A DNA stretch of 64,000 nucleotides from Annulohypoxylon bovei var. microspora (GCA_022836615.1 MU405258.1:62001-126000), one strand, 5' to 3'; numbered from the stretch's first letter, positions 1-11,825 are shown. Made by a program: numbers and translations. The notes: a model not told the origin generated them from the letters alone.

Positions 1-233
1 AGGTTGACGTTGGAACAATTTCGGAATTGTCGCCGTCCATGCGCGACACGGGATGTACCTTCAGCTTTCCACTCCTTCTAGAAGCCCGTGCACTGTGCAC
101 ACTTATGTAATCACAAACCTTGCCAATGACGACATGTACCTTACCTAATTCTCTCCTTTTCTTATCTTAGGTAATCACTCTTTATTACCTAAGTACCTAC
201 TTTTAACCCACTGTATCCTGAAGCCGACCTCTA

Positions 234-2834
234 TTAATGTGCCGTTAGAGCACGCTGTATCATACCCGCAATTTCTTTGATATCATCCCTGGTGCTTTTT
301 TGACTTCCCATGATATACAGTACATTTCCTAGGACCCGGCTATGGACGTTCCACATTCCTTCCTTATCACCATCGAGTAGAGCACGCTGTAGCTTCAATG
401 TTGCTGTGCTTTTATAACCCAGACCATCTGCAGCACTCATATGAATCGCAAGAACGCTGCCTAGGGCCCATGTTCCTGCTACGAGCTGTGTTTCATTCGA
501 GATCCAATTCAATAGGTCCCACGGCCAGATGGACCACACCTCGGGCTTCGTGGCGCTAGATTGGTTACTCAAAGATCCTGACCAGTCGCTGTCTTTTGCC
601 CAACCCCACTCGCCTTGCTTCTCCATCGTCTGCATTTGTCGCACTGATTCCAAGGCAACTTGGCAGCCGATTGGATGGGCTGTATAGCTGTGTCCATGAA
701 GTAAAGCATCGGCCTTATCCTCGCTTTCGAAGACTCTGAAAATACTTTCAGATGCTAACGTGGTACTGAGCGGCACTAAACCACCAGTTAAGAGCTTGGC
801 ATGGACAGAAATGTCAGGTTCACTTTTGAGAAAAGAGGAGGCCGTGAATCTGCCAAGACGATATAGTCCAGTGAACACCTCGTCAAATATGACAGGAAGA
901 CCAGTCCAACACATAGGGTCCGAGGTTTTAGACTTAGAACTCGAGCTAAAGAGGCTCGCCGAGCGACGGACTACGTTGACAAGGGCACGTTGGAAAAGAG
1001 GATCACTATATTCAAATTAGCCATGCCACTTCTCAGAGGGAGTCTTGTAAGCTTGTTTCTTACACTAGCTGCATGCCTCCTGCTCCGATCACCACTGGCT
1101 CCATGAGTAAGGCACCGAATTTTCGGCCGTTGTTTAGATGGTGGGATAATCTTCTTTCGATATAATTCTCATAAGCCCTATGTTGGTGCCTTGATTCGCG
1201 CGAATCGATATCGAATATGTCGGATAAGTTTGCAAATATTTGGTCGTCTCCAAGATCGGCTCTTAGCGCGTCGGGCACCTCGACGACCCACTGGCTGCGA
1301 ATGCACCTAATACTTGGATAATCATACCAGATACCTTTTCCGTTATACCACTCGATATTCTCATTGTAGGTACTCGGCTCGGCGCAATCCATAGCTCCAA
1401 TGGTGTCGCCATGATACCCGCCTTTCAACCCGATGATTCCGATATCCTCACTTGCAGCCCAGCCGTATCGAAGTCTGGCCGCCCTCAAGGCCATTTTCAC
1501 TGCTACCTCTACGCCAGTGCTGCCATTGTCTGAGAAGAACACGCGGGCGAGGCGAGGATTCTCTATACCGGATAGGAGAGTCTCTGCCAATGCCAAGGCA
1601 GGCTCGTGAACGGCTCCAGCAAACATGACATGGCCATAGCGACCTGCCGCATAGGCTGCGGCCATTGTAAGCGAAGGATTGCCGTGGCCGAGCCCCTGAG
1701 TCCACCACGATGCAGAGCCGTCGAAAGAAGGCTGCAAAACGGGGTCGTTCTTTTGGGTCGTCCTTACATTTGGCACAAGGGTCTGAAAGAAGTCTCCTCG
1801 GGCGCTGTCAATTGCAACAATGCTGTCTGGGGAAATGAGCTTGTGTTGAGTAAAGGGGTACCATATCCGCTTGTATGCCTCGCCAGACATGGACTCGAGC
1901 CTCTCAATGCGCGCTTGATGTTTGCGATCTAAATGGTCCAGAATTTTCCGAGTAGCCATGTTGCCGCCTTCCTTCTCGTAATATTTCAACATCAACTTCG
2001 CATCCGTGTCTCCATTATGCACTCTGGACGGAGGCTTTGGCAAAGATACAATAGGTATACCGTGAGTCGTAAAGTAATCCCTCAAATATTTCTCATTGTC
2101 ATACTCGCTGTCTTGGAAAACAAGGATTGTCTCAACGTCGTATCCGCGAAGCTTCAGAGATTCAAAAGCGGAGATCGTGAGCGAGATGCCTCCGAGCTTC
2201 GAGTCAGCGATTAACACAACAGGACACCGCAATACTGTATACAAGTCCGCTTGTGTGGTGCCCGATGGTCCAGGAGAATGAACACCGCCGGCCGTTTCGA
2301 TGAATAGCCACCCAGGGCCACGAGTCGCTCTTCGAGATGCAAATTGGTATATTTTTGAGAGGAGCTCTTTATCGGGCGGCACTGACTTTATAGGTTATAA
2401 CTTATAAGCGATGTTAACATATAAAATGAAGCGTTACTATACCTTGCCCTTTGCTGCAGCATGCGGGCTCATCGCAAGATCATATTGCAACAAAGTGGAT
2501 CGATCCACCCCCGGAGCATATCTTTGGATATGACTAGATTCTCATTAAAATTTGTAATTCTGCAGTTTTTCACTCACTCCTATAACTCTTGTAGGTCAGT
2601 ATGACTAATGACTTATGGGGCAACCTGATCGAAGGTTCACTAACACCGGTCATCGGCTTCATCTTCCGGTCCTGTCGACACGGGTTTGAGGAACGTTGTT
2701 TGTTCTTTTCCCCATATACTGTTCGCAGCTCTACAGAGGATCGTGGTGAAGACTGTTTTGCCGACATCAGTGTTGGCGCCGTAGACTTGAAAGACCCGAA
2801 GAGAGTGCCAAAGCAAGGGGTGGACTGGCGCCAT
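234..2834 (-). CDS. bioDA: Bifunctional dethiobiotin synthetase / DAPA aminotransferase (BioD-BioA fusion)
   Basis: Makes 7,8-diaminopelargonate from KAPA (BioA part, PLP- and SAM-dependent) and closes it to dethiobiotin with CO2 and ATP (BioD part). Proposed exons on the minus strand are 2834-2647, 2533-2443, 2385-1064 and 1005-234, giving 790 aa. All three introns have GT-AG ends and keep phase. The N-terminal half has the P-loop GANTDVGKT (residues 19-27), HIQRY, and ETAGGVHSPGPSG. The C-terminal half has WYPFTQH, GGYHGDT, DEVFTGLYRLGR and the PLP lysine in HAKLLTGG (about residue 604). The order BioD then BioA and the length match the fused enzyme known from Aspergillus and plants. It diverges from bioF across 268 bp. 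The N-terminus is short and its targeting is unclear; the Aspergillus enzyme is thought to be mitochondrial. No damage is seen. Confidence 0.95.
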
Positions 2835-3102
2835 TTACACTGCGCCGAAATTTATAGGGTTGTGAGTCCTATTTGTTTGTCCAGGTCTAATCCAGTAGGC
2901 TCTGGATATAAAATTACGTGCTGGGTAACCCTCTATTTAAGCCGGAGTTCGATCGATTTATACCCCGCTAACTTGCAGCTGTAGTATCGGTACCGAAATT
3001 ACCATATTATATAGCATCGATCGCCTTCTGGCGAAAAAAACTAGAGGATCGTCATGTCTAGAACGGCTTTTATTTTCTCGCAATTTGTTCAAGGAGATAG
3101 CA
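2835..3102. promoter_or_regulatory. Shared divergent promoter of bioDA and bioF
   Basis: This is the 268-bp gap between the divergent starts of bioDA (ATG at 2834) and bioF (ATG at 3103). Both genes act in one pathway, so co-regulation is likely (inference). I see no motif I can assign. An upstream ATG at 3054 falls inside it on the bioF side. Confidence 0.6.
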
Positions 3103-3179
3103 ATGCCGGAATCTCGACGACAATTAGACGACACTCTTGGGGCTCTTCTAACACGCCGAAAATCCCACAGCAGGCTTAG
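3054..3179 (+). other. Upstream ORF overlapping the bioF start
   Basis: An ATG at 3054 opens a 41-codon frame that ends at the TAG at 3177-3179, past the bioF ATG (3103) and out of frame with it. If the transcript starts upstream of 3054, ribosomes starting here would miss the bioF start, so bioF translation would need leaky scanning. Whether the mRNA includes 3054 cannot be seen. Confidence 0.35.
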
Positions 3180-4630
3180 GAGGCTGAGTAACGCTCCACC
3201 TAATTCGGTTGACTTCTCATCAAACGGCTACCTATCGTTGTCAACAAATCCGGTAGTCCAGAAATCCTTGCTGTCAAGATTAAAGGCCGAATTGACAGCC
3301 TCCGAGGGTAGCAACGCATTGCGTCGTCGCTCAATTCTCGGCTCAGGAGGCTCTCGTCTTCTTGATGGAAACTCATCATTCGCAGAATCGCTCGAATCGA
3401 AAATTGCCGCTTTCCACAATGCAGAAGCCGCACTCTTATTCACATCAGCCTTTGATGCTAACACTGGGCTTCTCGGTTGCGTCCCGCAACTTGGAGACGT
3501 GATCGTCTATGATGAACTGATACATGCTAGCGTTCATGACGGGATGCGTATGAGCCGAGCTACGAGGAGGGTTCTGTTCGCGCATGATTCTATATCAAAA
3601 ACCCACCAGTGGCGAAGTTCTAACGATAGGGATAGCCAACCAGGTCGTCTCGGCCAGAATCAGGGGCTTGACGATGTTTTGAAGCAATTATCGAAGGACG
3701 AGCGCGTCATAAGCTGTAAGGCGAACGTGTTTATCTGCGTAGAGGGACTTTACAGTATGGACGGTGATGTCCCACTTTTAAAGGAAATTGTTGAGACCGT
3801 CGATCGATACTTGCCATCCGGAAATGGCTATATCATAGTCGACGAAGCGCACTCTGTCGGCACATTCGGCGAAAAAGGCCGTGGCTTGGTGTGCCAGCTT
3901 GGCTTAGAAGACCGAGTATGGGCAAGAGTCCTTGGTTTTGGGAAGGCGATGGGTTGTGCTGGAGGTATGTGTCGTCCAGTCATCAACAATATTGCCAGCG
4001 CTATAAATGTGCCCTGGTCGATTCACTGCGGTTCCCTCGAAAGCCAAGAAATTAGGTTTAATGTGTTTTGAACTAGGCGCTATTCTTTGCTCATCCGTAA
4101 CCCGAGAGTACTTGATAAACTACGCTAGAAGTCTCATCTACACGACCTCAATGACATTCACATCGTTGAGTAGTATAGATGTAGTTTACGACTATCTCAT
4201 AAGCGGACAATCCGTGTCACTACGACAGCGCCTAGAAACAAATATTCATTACACGTACCGTCAACTTCATGCGCTTTGCGCTCGGTTGCGCCCAGGTCGC
4301 CACACACTTTACATTGACAAGGCCCCCTCGAAATCGCCCATCATACCGATCTTCACGTCTCATCCTCGAAACCTCGCGGAATATTGTCAACAATCCGGCT
4401 TCATGGTACGGCCTATCGTGGCCCCGACTGTACCCGCTGGAAGCGAAAGAGTGAGAATTTGTTTGCACTCTGCTAACATTCCTGAGCAAATCGATGGGCT
4501 ATGCGGAGTGATCGAGATGTGGGTACGGAATCAGATGACTGCAGAGAAAACTCAAGAGAGTATAAAATACCGCAAAGACATCACAGAGGTAGCAAATAGA
4601 TTCACCAAGCAGGATAAATCGCGGCTCTAG
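3103..4630 (+). CDS. bioF: KAPA synthase (8-amino-7-oxononanoate synthase), peroxisomal
   Basis: PLP enzyme of the alpha-oxoamine synthase family that condenses pimeloyl-CoA with alanine. Exons are 3103-3964 and 4077-4630, giving 471 aa; the 112-nt intron has GTATGT and CTAG ends. Visible motifs are DFSSNGYLSL, GSGGSRLLDG, DEAHSVG (residues 247-253) and the PLP lysine K281 in GFGKAMG. The splice joins GCAGG to AILCSS in the expected frame. The protein ends in SRL, a type 1 peroxisomal targeting signal. That fits the established finding that fungal BioF acts in peroxisomes, where pimeloyl-CoA comes from beta-oxidation. The frame is open about 18 nt further upstream but without an ATG, so 3103 is the start. 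It is convergent with bioB, 70 bp away. Confidence 0.94.
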
Positions 4631-4700
4631 CATCCATAATCTAAATTTGGAATCCTGTAAGCTAGAGCATCTCGCAAGTACGAGCTTCCACGAGCTGCAG

Positions 4701-6187
4701 CTAGCCAGTCACAGTCGGCGGAGACTTGTCGAAACTCTTCATAGGCCCTAAGCCCCATCGGTCGAACATCTCCTTATCTTCATCGTAACCATTACATTCT
4801 GTCGTCAACATCTTCTCTCCAGTGAAGATGGCGTTAGCACCGGCCATGAAACATAGAGCCTGCTTCTCCTCTGACATGGTTTTCCGGCCAGCCGCAATGC
4901 GGACGATTGTAGCGGGCATGATGACGCGGGCGGTAGCGATGGTACGAAGCACTAGAATGACCGGAGTTAGCGGTGGCTATTAATCAAAGGAGGAAAGATA
5001 GGTGACAGCTATACTTACTGCTTGTGAAATCGATCGGATCACGATCTCCTAGAGGAGTTCCTTTAATAGGCACTAGGGCGTTAACAGGAAAGCTCTCGGG
5101 GTGCTTCGGGAGAGTCGACACAGTATGTAACAGGCCAACGCGATCAGTGCTAGTCTCTCCCAGACCCAAGATTCCACCGGAGCACACGTTAATGCCGGCA
5201 TCGCGCACGTAGCCCAGAGTCTGCAGGCGCTCGTCGTAGGTGCGGGTGGAGATGACGGAAGGGTAGAACTCGCGGCTGGTGTCGACGTTGTGGTTGTAGG
5301 CGGTCAGGCCGGCGGCCTTCAGCTCCTTGGCCTGCTCGCCGTCGATCATGCCCAGCGTGACGCAGGCCTCCATGCCGAGCTCGCGCACGCCCTTGATCAT
5401 CTCCGCGATGTTGCGCAGGCTGTTCTTGCGCCCCCGCATGTCGCGCCACGCCGCCCCCATGCAGAACCGCGTGCTGCCGTTCGCGGCCGCCGCGCGCGCC
5501 GCCGCCAGCACCGACTCGACAGATTCGACTTTCTTCGCTTGCAGCCCCGTGCCCTTCTGGTACCGCGTGGCTTGCGCGCAGTACGAGCAGTCCTCGGTGC
5601 AGCCGCCGGTCTTTAAGGGTGCGGAGGTTAGTGGAAAGACTTGAAGAGGGTAGAAGACCTAGGTAGGGAGACTAACCTTGATGTTCATGAGGGTGCATAG
5701 CTGGACTTCGCCCGGGTCGTGGAAGCGTCGGTGAACTAGACTCTAGAGCCGCTAGTGTTATCAGTCGAGTTCAGCTTCATGAGCAGTGTAGATTTGTACT
5801 TCTTTTTGAGGATTGAATTTGATTGGTGATTGTATATGACTCTCATTCCTGCCGGGTCCTTACAGCTTGATGTACCAAGTCCATCAATGGATGGTTGTAG
5901 ATCACCGCTATCTCATCCCTGGTCCAGTCATTCCTCGGCCGAGTCGCGGAAACGGCATCGCGGAGAGTATTCTTCAGGATGGGGATAGGAGCAGGAGCAG
6001 GAGGTTCGTGTCTAGCAGGGATCGGACCGGGAATAGGGAAAGAGGGATGATCAGATGGTTGCGGCTGGATTGCGGCAGCAGGTGGTGGGCGAGAGGACGC
6101 CGTGGTAAATAATCGAAGACCGTTGCATCGAGTAGGCCGAACTAGCGGCTCCGCAAGTCGACTCACAACCAGGCGCGCGGGTTTCAT
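4701..6187 (-). CDS. bioB: Biotin synthase (radical SAM), mitochondrial
   Basis: Inserts sulfur into dethiobiotin to give biotin, using a radical-SAM 4Fe-4S cluster and an auxiliary Fe-S cluster. Exons on the minus strand are 6187-5864, 5742-5677, 5610-5019 and 4951-4701, giving 410 aa. The radical-SAM signature CTEDCSYC gives C134, C138 and C141. Other family landmarks are YNHPLMDLVHQA, RFHDPGEVQLCTLMNIKTGGC, YNHNVDTS and NALVPIKGTPL. The first 30 residues are rich in Arg, Ser and hydrophobics with no acidic residue (MKPARLVVSRLAEPLVRPTR), a typical mitochondrial presequence. The frame opens 5 codons earlier without an ATG, so 6187 is used. Exon 3 is notably GC-rich (5240-5510). It completes the cluster with bioDA and bioF. 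Confidence 0.94.
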
Positions 6188-7750
6188 GATTTGATCAGGC
6201 ACGGATAGAAATCTCGTCGACTCGCGGAAGAGAACCAGAATAGAAGTTAGACAGGTCCGCCCCTACGAAGTAGGCAGCTAGCTATTTCCACTCTCCTTCC
6301 CCAACCCCCACGTCTCGACAGAAACGAACCCCCCTACCTCAATGGTTTTTCATTTTGGTGGGGAGGTGGGTTTTGGCTGCGAGAGAGGGGAAAGATCTCA
6401 GAGCCACCGATCACTCGCGGACGGGCATACGCATACCTAAAGCGACATGGTACGCAAGGGAGGTGGTATTCGCAGCAGGCCAAGTCTTTCACTTAGCCGG
6501 CACTAGGTTAGAGGGATCGGTGATATTAATCCACATCTCGCCCCCACTACAGTGCATACAACCACTGAAGATCGTCTTCTTTCAACTTTGGAGTTTTGAT
6601 TCGCTACGTGTTGCCATGCGTAATTCCCCAACGAACATAATGGCGCTCTTTAGCGCGTGAATAGTACATAAATAGCACATGAGAGGGACCGTTCTTGAGG
6701 TCTTGGTTGTTAGGAAGGGTTTCACTGATCAGGCTAATAGCTCCTTGGCCTGCACGAATTCAGTATGTAACCAGATGAATTATTCGTTGAGCTCACATGC
6801 TTAGTAATATTCGTACGTATCTGGATGTTACACAAAATTCGCGCAGGACGAGTATAGTTTCAGGAAATTTACTGTATCTGTTTACTTAACACGTGAGAGG
6901 CAACTTGGGCATGTGGAATAGTGTATTCTACTGAAGAAAGAATAAGTACGTTTGTAACGAGGGCGATGACCATAGTTTGAATCGAGAATTCATTTTTCTA
7001 AAACATCCCTATCCCTAACCCTAACCCTGGAGATATACAGAGGAATTATTGTGTATGCTTTCACGGTTTATATGCTCGAAAAGATGAAAGGAGAAAGGAA
7101 AATATTATTGAGTTAAGTAATTGAGGTAGTATTATTTTATTTTGTTTTGTGTTTTCACGTTAGGTTTTCAACATCATTACCCCTATTTTGTCCAGCAAAC
7201 ACTATCAAAGTAAAACGGCTTTTGTAAACCAGGTGTACATTTTTATAATTTATTCTAAGATTAATTGACCGGAAATATAAGCCTTCCATTCTATTGTATT
7301 TAATCTTAGATCATTAATCCGCGCAATAGTGACCAAACTGGTCGAACATTTTCCTTACGATCTTGGAAGGCATGCTTCCGAATAAGAATCCGCATGAAAA
7401 ATAAATAATTCACCTTTTTTCATTCAAACATATAGATAGGTACCCACCACTTACACAAGAACTTACTCATAACTACTACTGTCTTTCTTTATTACTCTGT
7501 TACACGTTTCTCATTCAGTAGCATGCCTTTGTGCTCAATTTCAAATTGGTGTTTTAGATGAGTACCTAGGTTAGGTCACCAATTTCTATATATTTAACGT
7601 CCCAGGTTATGTGTTTATGATTGTATTGATAATAGATTGATCGTAAATACTATATAATCTTAGTTGTGTTCCAAGGCTTCCTCATTGCAAACCCAATATC
7701 TAGGTACTTAAAATTACTGAGCATCACAATATTTCTTTCCATCAAATAGC
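6188..7750. other. Intergenic, no gene recognised
   Basis: Upstream region of bioB and of the DUF3632-like gene. The only notable content is a telomere-like array at 7007-7028 and increasing AT content after 6,900. Short open frames, such as 6355-6660 (+), lack any family feature and I do not call them. Confidence 0.6.
7007..7028. repeat. Interstitial telomere-like array (CCCTAA)n
   Basis: Reads CCCTA, T, then CCCTAA twice and CCCT, that is about three and a half units of the fungal telomere repeat TTAGGG on the minus strand. It lies in AT-rich intergenic DNA between the biotin cluster and the accessory block. Confidence 0.7.
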
Positions 7751-8724
7751 ATGGACCCAAATTTTTGGGCCACAGCATACCCCGAGTTTTCAGGCAACCA
7801 ATTGAGAATTCTAGACAAAATCGACGTGTCACTACGAAGTCGACATCCCCCCGAGCAACAGGTGCAGAGAATAGTTAATGATGTCCTCCTCATTTGCGCC
7901 GAGGCAGACTCCCCGATACGTCTTACGAGCATCCTATCAGACCTCTGGATCGTGGTAGTTCAAATCGCTCGTCAATTATATCCGGATCGCCCAAACCAGA
8001 GAACCATGGTTGATTTCATCAAGACACTCCGCGAGCGAGATGGCGAAATCAAAAATGGTTACGGGGCAAGTCGTTATTCTTTCTAACGGGGGGCTGTAGA
8101 ACTCATACTAACAGTTTGTCAAGATTTTCTGGAGGGACCTACCTAATTTATCGGATTTTCTATCTCGCAATTGGCATTGTATCGGTAGTGAAGTCTATCG
8201 CACCATGGTCGTCGCGTATTGCTAATTTAATAATAGATCCAATATCTTCCACGACGGGGCAACCGAACCAAAGGAGTATCACGGAATGGCAAAACTTGAA
8301 TTCCTTTCTCGCCCGACTGACAAGCAAAGATTTCTGCCCATGGCTTCAACTTCCCATCTGGGAACTCAGAAATGCCCTCGAATGTCCGCCATCGAAAGGG
8401 GATGTGATGGAATGCAGGCTCTGGATAGCAAGTGAATGGATTTTACTATGTGGAAATGTGTTGCTTCACAATCTCACGGGAGAATATGCCACAGGAAGCT
8501 TTGATGTGAGCCTAATGACGGGTCCACTGTGCAACAACGTCCGCTCATTGGGTCGAGAGAGATGGGAGTTCTGGAAGACGAGGTTCTGTACGATTGGCGA
8601 CGACTATAAGGACCTAGAACTTAGCTCTGGCATTTATTTTCGGATTGGAGATACCTTGCGTAGCATGTTCGCTGCCGAAAGAGAGAACACCGCCCTGAAC
8701 CGCGCCCAAGGATTTGCTAGCTAG
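7751..8724 (+). CDS. DUF3632-like fungal protein
   Basis: Three exons give 287 aa: 7751-8065, 8124-8184 and 8237-8724. The second intron (GTAGTG to ATAG, 52 nt) restores the frame exactly. The first intron only keeps frame if the donor is GC (GGG|GCAAGT) with acceptor CAAG at 8123; a CTAAC branch site lies 11-15 nt before it. The protein is helical and Trp-rich. WIASEWILLCG and RWEFWKTRF in the C-terminal half recall the fungal DUF3632 family, mostly uncharacterised intracellular proteins in Sordariomycetes and Eurotiomycetes. No signal peptide or membrane segment is seen. The function is unknown. The family call is from memory of its Trp/Arg pattern and is moderate; the coding call itself is stronger. 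Confidence 0.65.
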
Positions 8725-8908
8725 GATACGAGAAGTTACCTATTTATTCTGCAATAGATTGTGAAAGGAGCAATCATATGCCTTAATTCGTTTCTTACCT
8801 AGTATTACTTAACTAATACAAGTTAATTAGTTTTTTCCGTTCGCTCACTTTCGCATGTTTACAATCAACAAAAGAAAATCCATCGCCTCATTCATTCAAA
8901 AAAAAAAA

Positions 8909-8997
8909 AACTCGAACTGGATTCGAACCCGCGTTTGTCGGAGATAAAAAGTACAAAACTTTAATTCGAGCACCTTTCAAACACACCATTTGGAGTC
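8909..8997 (-). tRNA. Degenerate class II tRNA-like sequence (possible tRNA pseudogene)
   Basis: On the minus strand there is a perfect B-box (GGTTCGAATCC), then CAGTTCGAGTT and a run of T (13 A on the plus strand, 8898-8910), which would end Pol III transcription. GACTCCA at the 5' end pairs with TCGAGTT at the 3' end in 6 of 7 positions, for an 89-nt molecule of class II (Leu/Ser-like) length. A stem AAAG/CTTT encloses a 7-nt loop TTTTGTA in the anticodon position. The T-stem has a mismatch and the A-box is poor, so it is probably a decayed tRNA or tRNA-derived element. No amino-acid identity is claimed. Confidence 0.4.
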
Positions 8998-11825
8998 CCC
9001 ATCAGGGGTACTAGTTGAAAGTTAATCATTACTTATAAGTTTGCATACGGCCTGCGGGCAGTTTCTCAGGCATCCATCTGTTACTCCGGGAGACTGGTTG
9101 ATATGGCATCTAGACGACCAAGTTGCTCTGGGAACTGTTTCAAGAGAAGCAGGAGAGTGAGAGGACACGCAAGGAAGTATGCGTATCGGGAATTTCCCTC
9201 CGTTTTATTATTTCCTAAGAAGATATAGTTGAGACTTTCTATATCCCATGTTCAATGTCTACATGACTCTTCTGCGATCCCAGCTTCATTAGAGGCCGTG
9301 ATTTGTCCCGCCTCGCAATATGATGATAGACTTTTATATTAAAAATAAATTATTACTAGTGATGTAGGAGGCACCGCTATATATCGACATAATCAGTCGG
9401 TCGTGTGATTTTCTAACATGCTTGGCCAAGTAGGCCACCGGCTTGGGGTAGGGGCTAAATCCTCGACACGAAAATTCCACGCATGGACAAATTGTCCCGT
9501 AGTATCGGTTGTTCGAAGACAGTATACGCAATGCGCAATGTATACCCCCTGAGAGTAGTATCATCATAGAAGTAGGTAGTATCCTGGGCACTCATTTAAA
9601 TCGAATTATGACCTTGAGTTCTAGAGATAAAACGCACAAACGTTGGAATTAGGAAATCGATTAATATGTCAAGCTTCTACGCAGTGAATGGACACATTGA
9701 TGTCTATAAATGAGAGCATCTTACAATCTTCAAGTTGTAGGGTCTTCAAGAAAACGAACGAGGCGTAGAATCGGATAACAACAAAGATAGAAGCGATTAA
9801 ATTAAACACGGCATAAACCACAATTACGACATCGTTACGGTTTGGTGGATTATCAAGGTTCTATTCGGCACCGCTAGGAGGGTCTAGAGCAGCACCAGTA
9901 AGGTATCAGGTGTTGGGGTGAAGTTGATAATATTTTCCACTTTAGTGACACCGGAGGTTAAGATTTGGATAGGGGGTGGGGAAAACGAGGATAAGAAGAC
10001 GGTGTTATTCATATCGGGTTATATAGCGGCTTTTTGCAAAGAAAATTCCTCTCACCGAACTCATCGTTGTTACACCCATCCTACATACCTAGGCACGAAA
10101 CATGGCGTGTCTTAGTTACAGGACTTCTTATAAATCCTATCTTTAAAATATACATCTTTAAACCCCTAACTACCTACCTAGGTATATAAGATTTTTTAGA
10201 TCGTAGAATATTCATTTGTAGTTAAAGGGCTTTTAAAAGCGTAGATAAATGATATCTAATGCAAGGTGAGGTGTGATCTGTTGTTGGTCATATAACAATG
10301 TATGTCAGTCATAGCTTTCAATAATTTTGATTTCTAGCCAACCGTCATCCTTTGTAACAGTGTTGTACAACCTGCAGATCTTTTCTCTTTGCCCTATTCT
10401 CTGGCGTTGCCGCGAGATTCTTTTGCTCGCGGCGTTGCTAAGTATTTATGACTGAAAAGACTGTATCTGTGAATCTAGGGTTCCGACTGAAGCTAACCAA
10501 GCCGCATACTCAGATTCTTAGCGTCGATAGATATTATTATGGAAGCTAGAAAAGATAAATTCACTTTTATCAGCATCACTAATACACTCGACCGTACTTG
10601 GTTTCAGGCCGGTATAGCCCACATGCGAGTCAATTGACGAAACCTGAGTCTGGGTTGCCGAGACTACTAATGTGAAGCCCATTCATACGGCTTCATGGCT
10701 GTTATGCCCTGCCTCCAAGCCACGCAAAAGTTTCTTATCGATACAGAGTATAGAAATCGTCCATTTCAGGTTGCCCATAAAACCGACAAGCCGGCTTACG
10801 CGTGAGCGATGGACCAATCGAAACTTATGGTGGATTTTAACCTGTAGATGACAAAGCAACATCGGGGCCAGAAGACTGCGTATAAAACTGAAACAAACGA
10901 GAGTATTGTTGTGAAGGTGTCCAAATAGTTCGTTACAATAAAAATAGGGCGATAAATCGCTGGCACAAAATGAAGCGAGCCGAGGGTATAAATTAATCGA
11001 TCTTAACTTAACCCCCTTTCTATAACACCATTTGTGACATCAAAGAAGTTCCCAAATTATTTCACAAATCATCTACAGGTATCCAATATTCTATCGGTAT
11101 AATATAATATACCACAACATATTGTTGGAATATTAGGCGACTAGAAACACTGGTGGCTGGATACGCCCTGTACTTATGGCACCTATATGTACTATCTACC
11201 TCCCGCTACATACTCATAGTAACTTAACCTTCTAATATACAACGATGACACTCATAACCTGCGTCTACTTCAACAGATATAATATAACCCTAGCGGCGTG
11301 AACTCGTAGTAATGAAGGGTGTATATGCTATCTCAAAGTACAAGATAATAAGGCTCTCCTATTTTTTACCCTAGAACTAGCTCGAAATTCTTTTTCTACC
11401 TAGGTACCTACTCACATAACCATTAAGTGTTGTCACGATGCGGACTACGCCCAGGTAGAGAGATACAACAACCTTGTTACATGGGCCAGACCTTCGATGG
11501 AATATAGACACATCACTGCCACCCCCACCTCTCTCATTTGTTTATGATACCTTGACCAATAAAAGAAGTATCTTCCCTATAAGAAGTTGCTACTATTAAA
11601 ATATACTAGGTATAACTATCTAGGCACCTAGGTAGGCTACCTTGTCATAATAAGCCGTTATATCGCATAGGTAATTTGTATAATTTTCCCAAAGTTTTCC
11701 GTCAACCACTGATCCCGTAGGGTTATACAGCTATCTTCACCTTACCTTTGCCCTGACTCATTTTTTATAATAAGGAACTTTCCGCTCGATTTTTATTGTT
11801 TATGACCAATTTCCAATATCACATA
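8998..11825. other. Gene-poor intergenic region
   Basis: About 2.8 kb without a gene I can support. It has many short stop-rich frames and several copies of the dispersed TACCTAGGTA-type motif (10171-10190, 11396-11415, 11606-11644). One minus-strand frame at 9334-9591 holds a possible zinc-finger relic, described in the findings. Confidence 0.6.

Noticed and set aside
5189..5644. Several overlapping plus- and minus-strand frames inside bioB
   Set aside because: Shadows of the GC-rich bioB exon; the radical-SAM frame explains the region.
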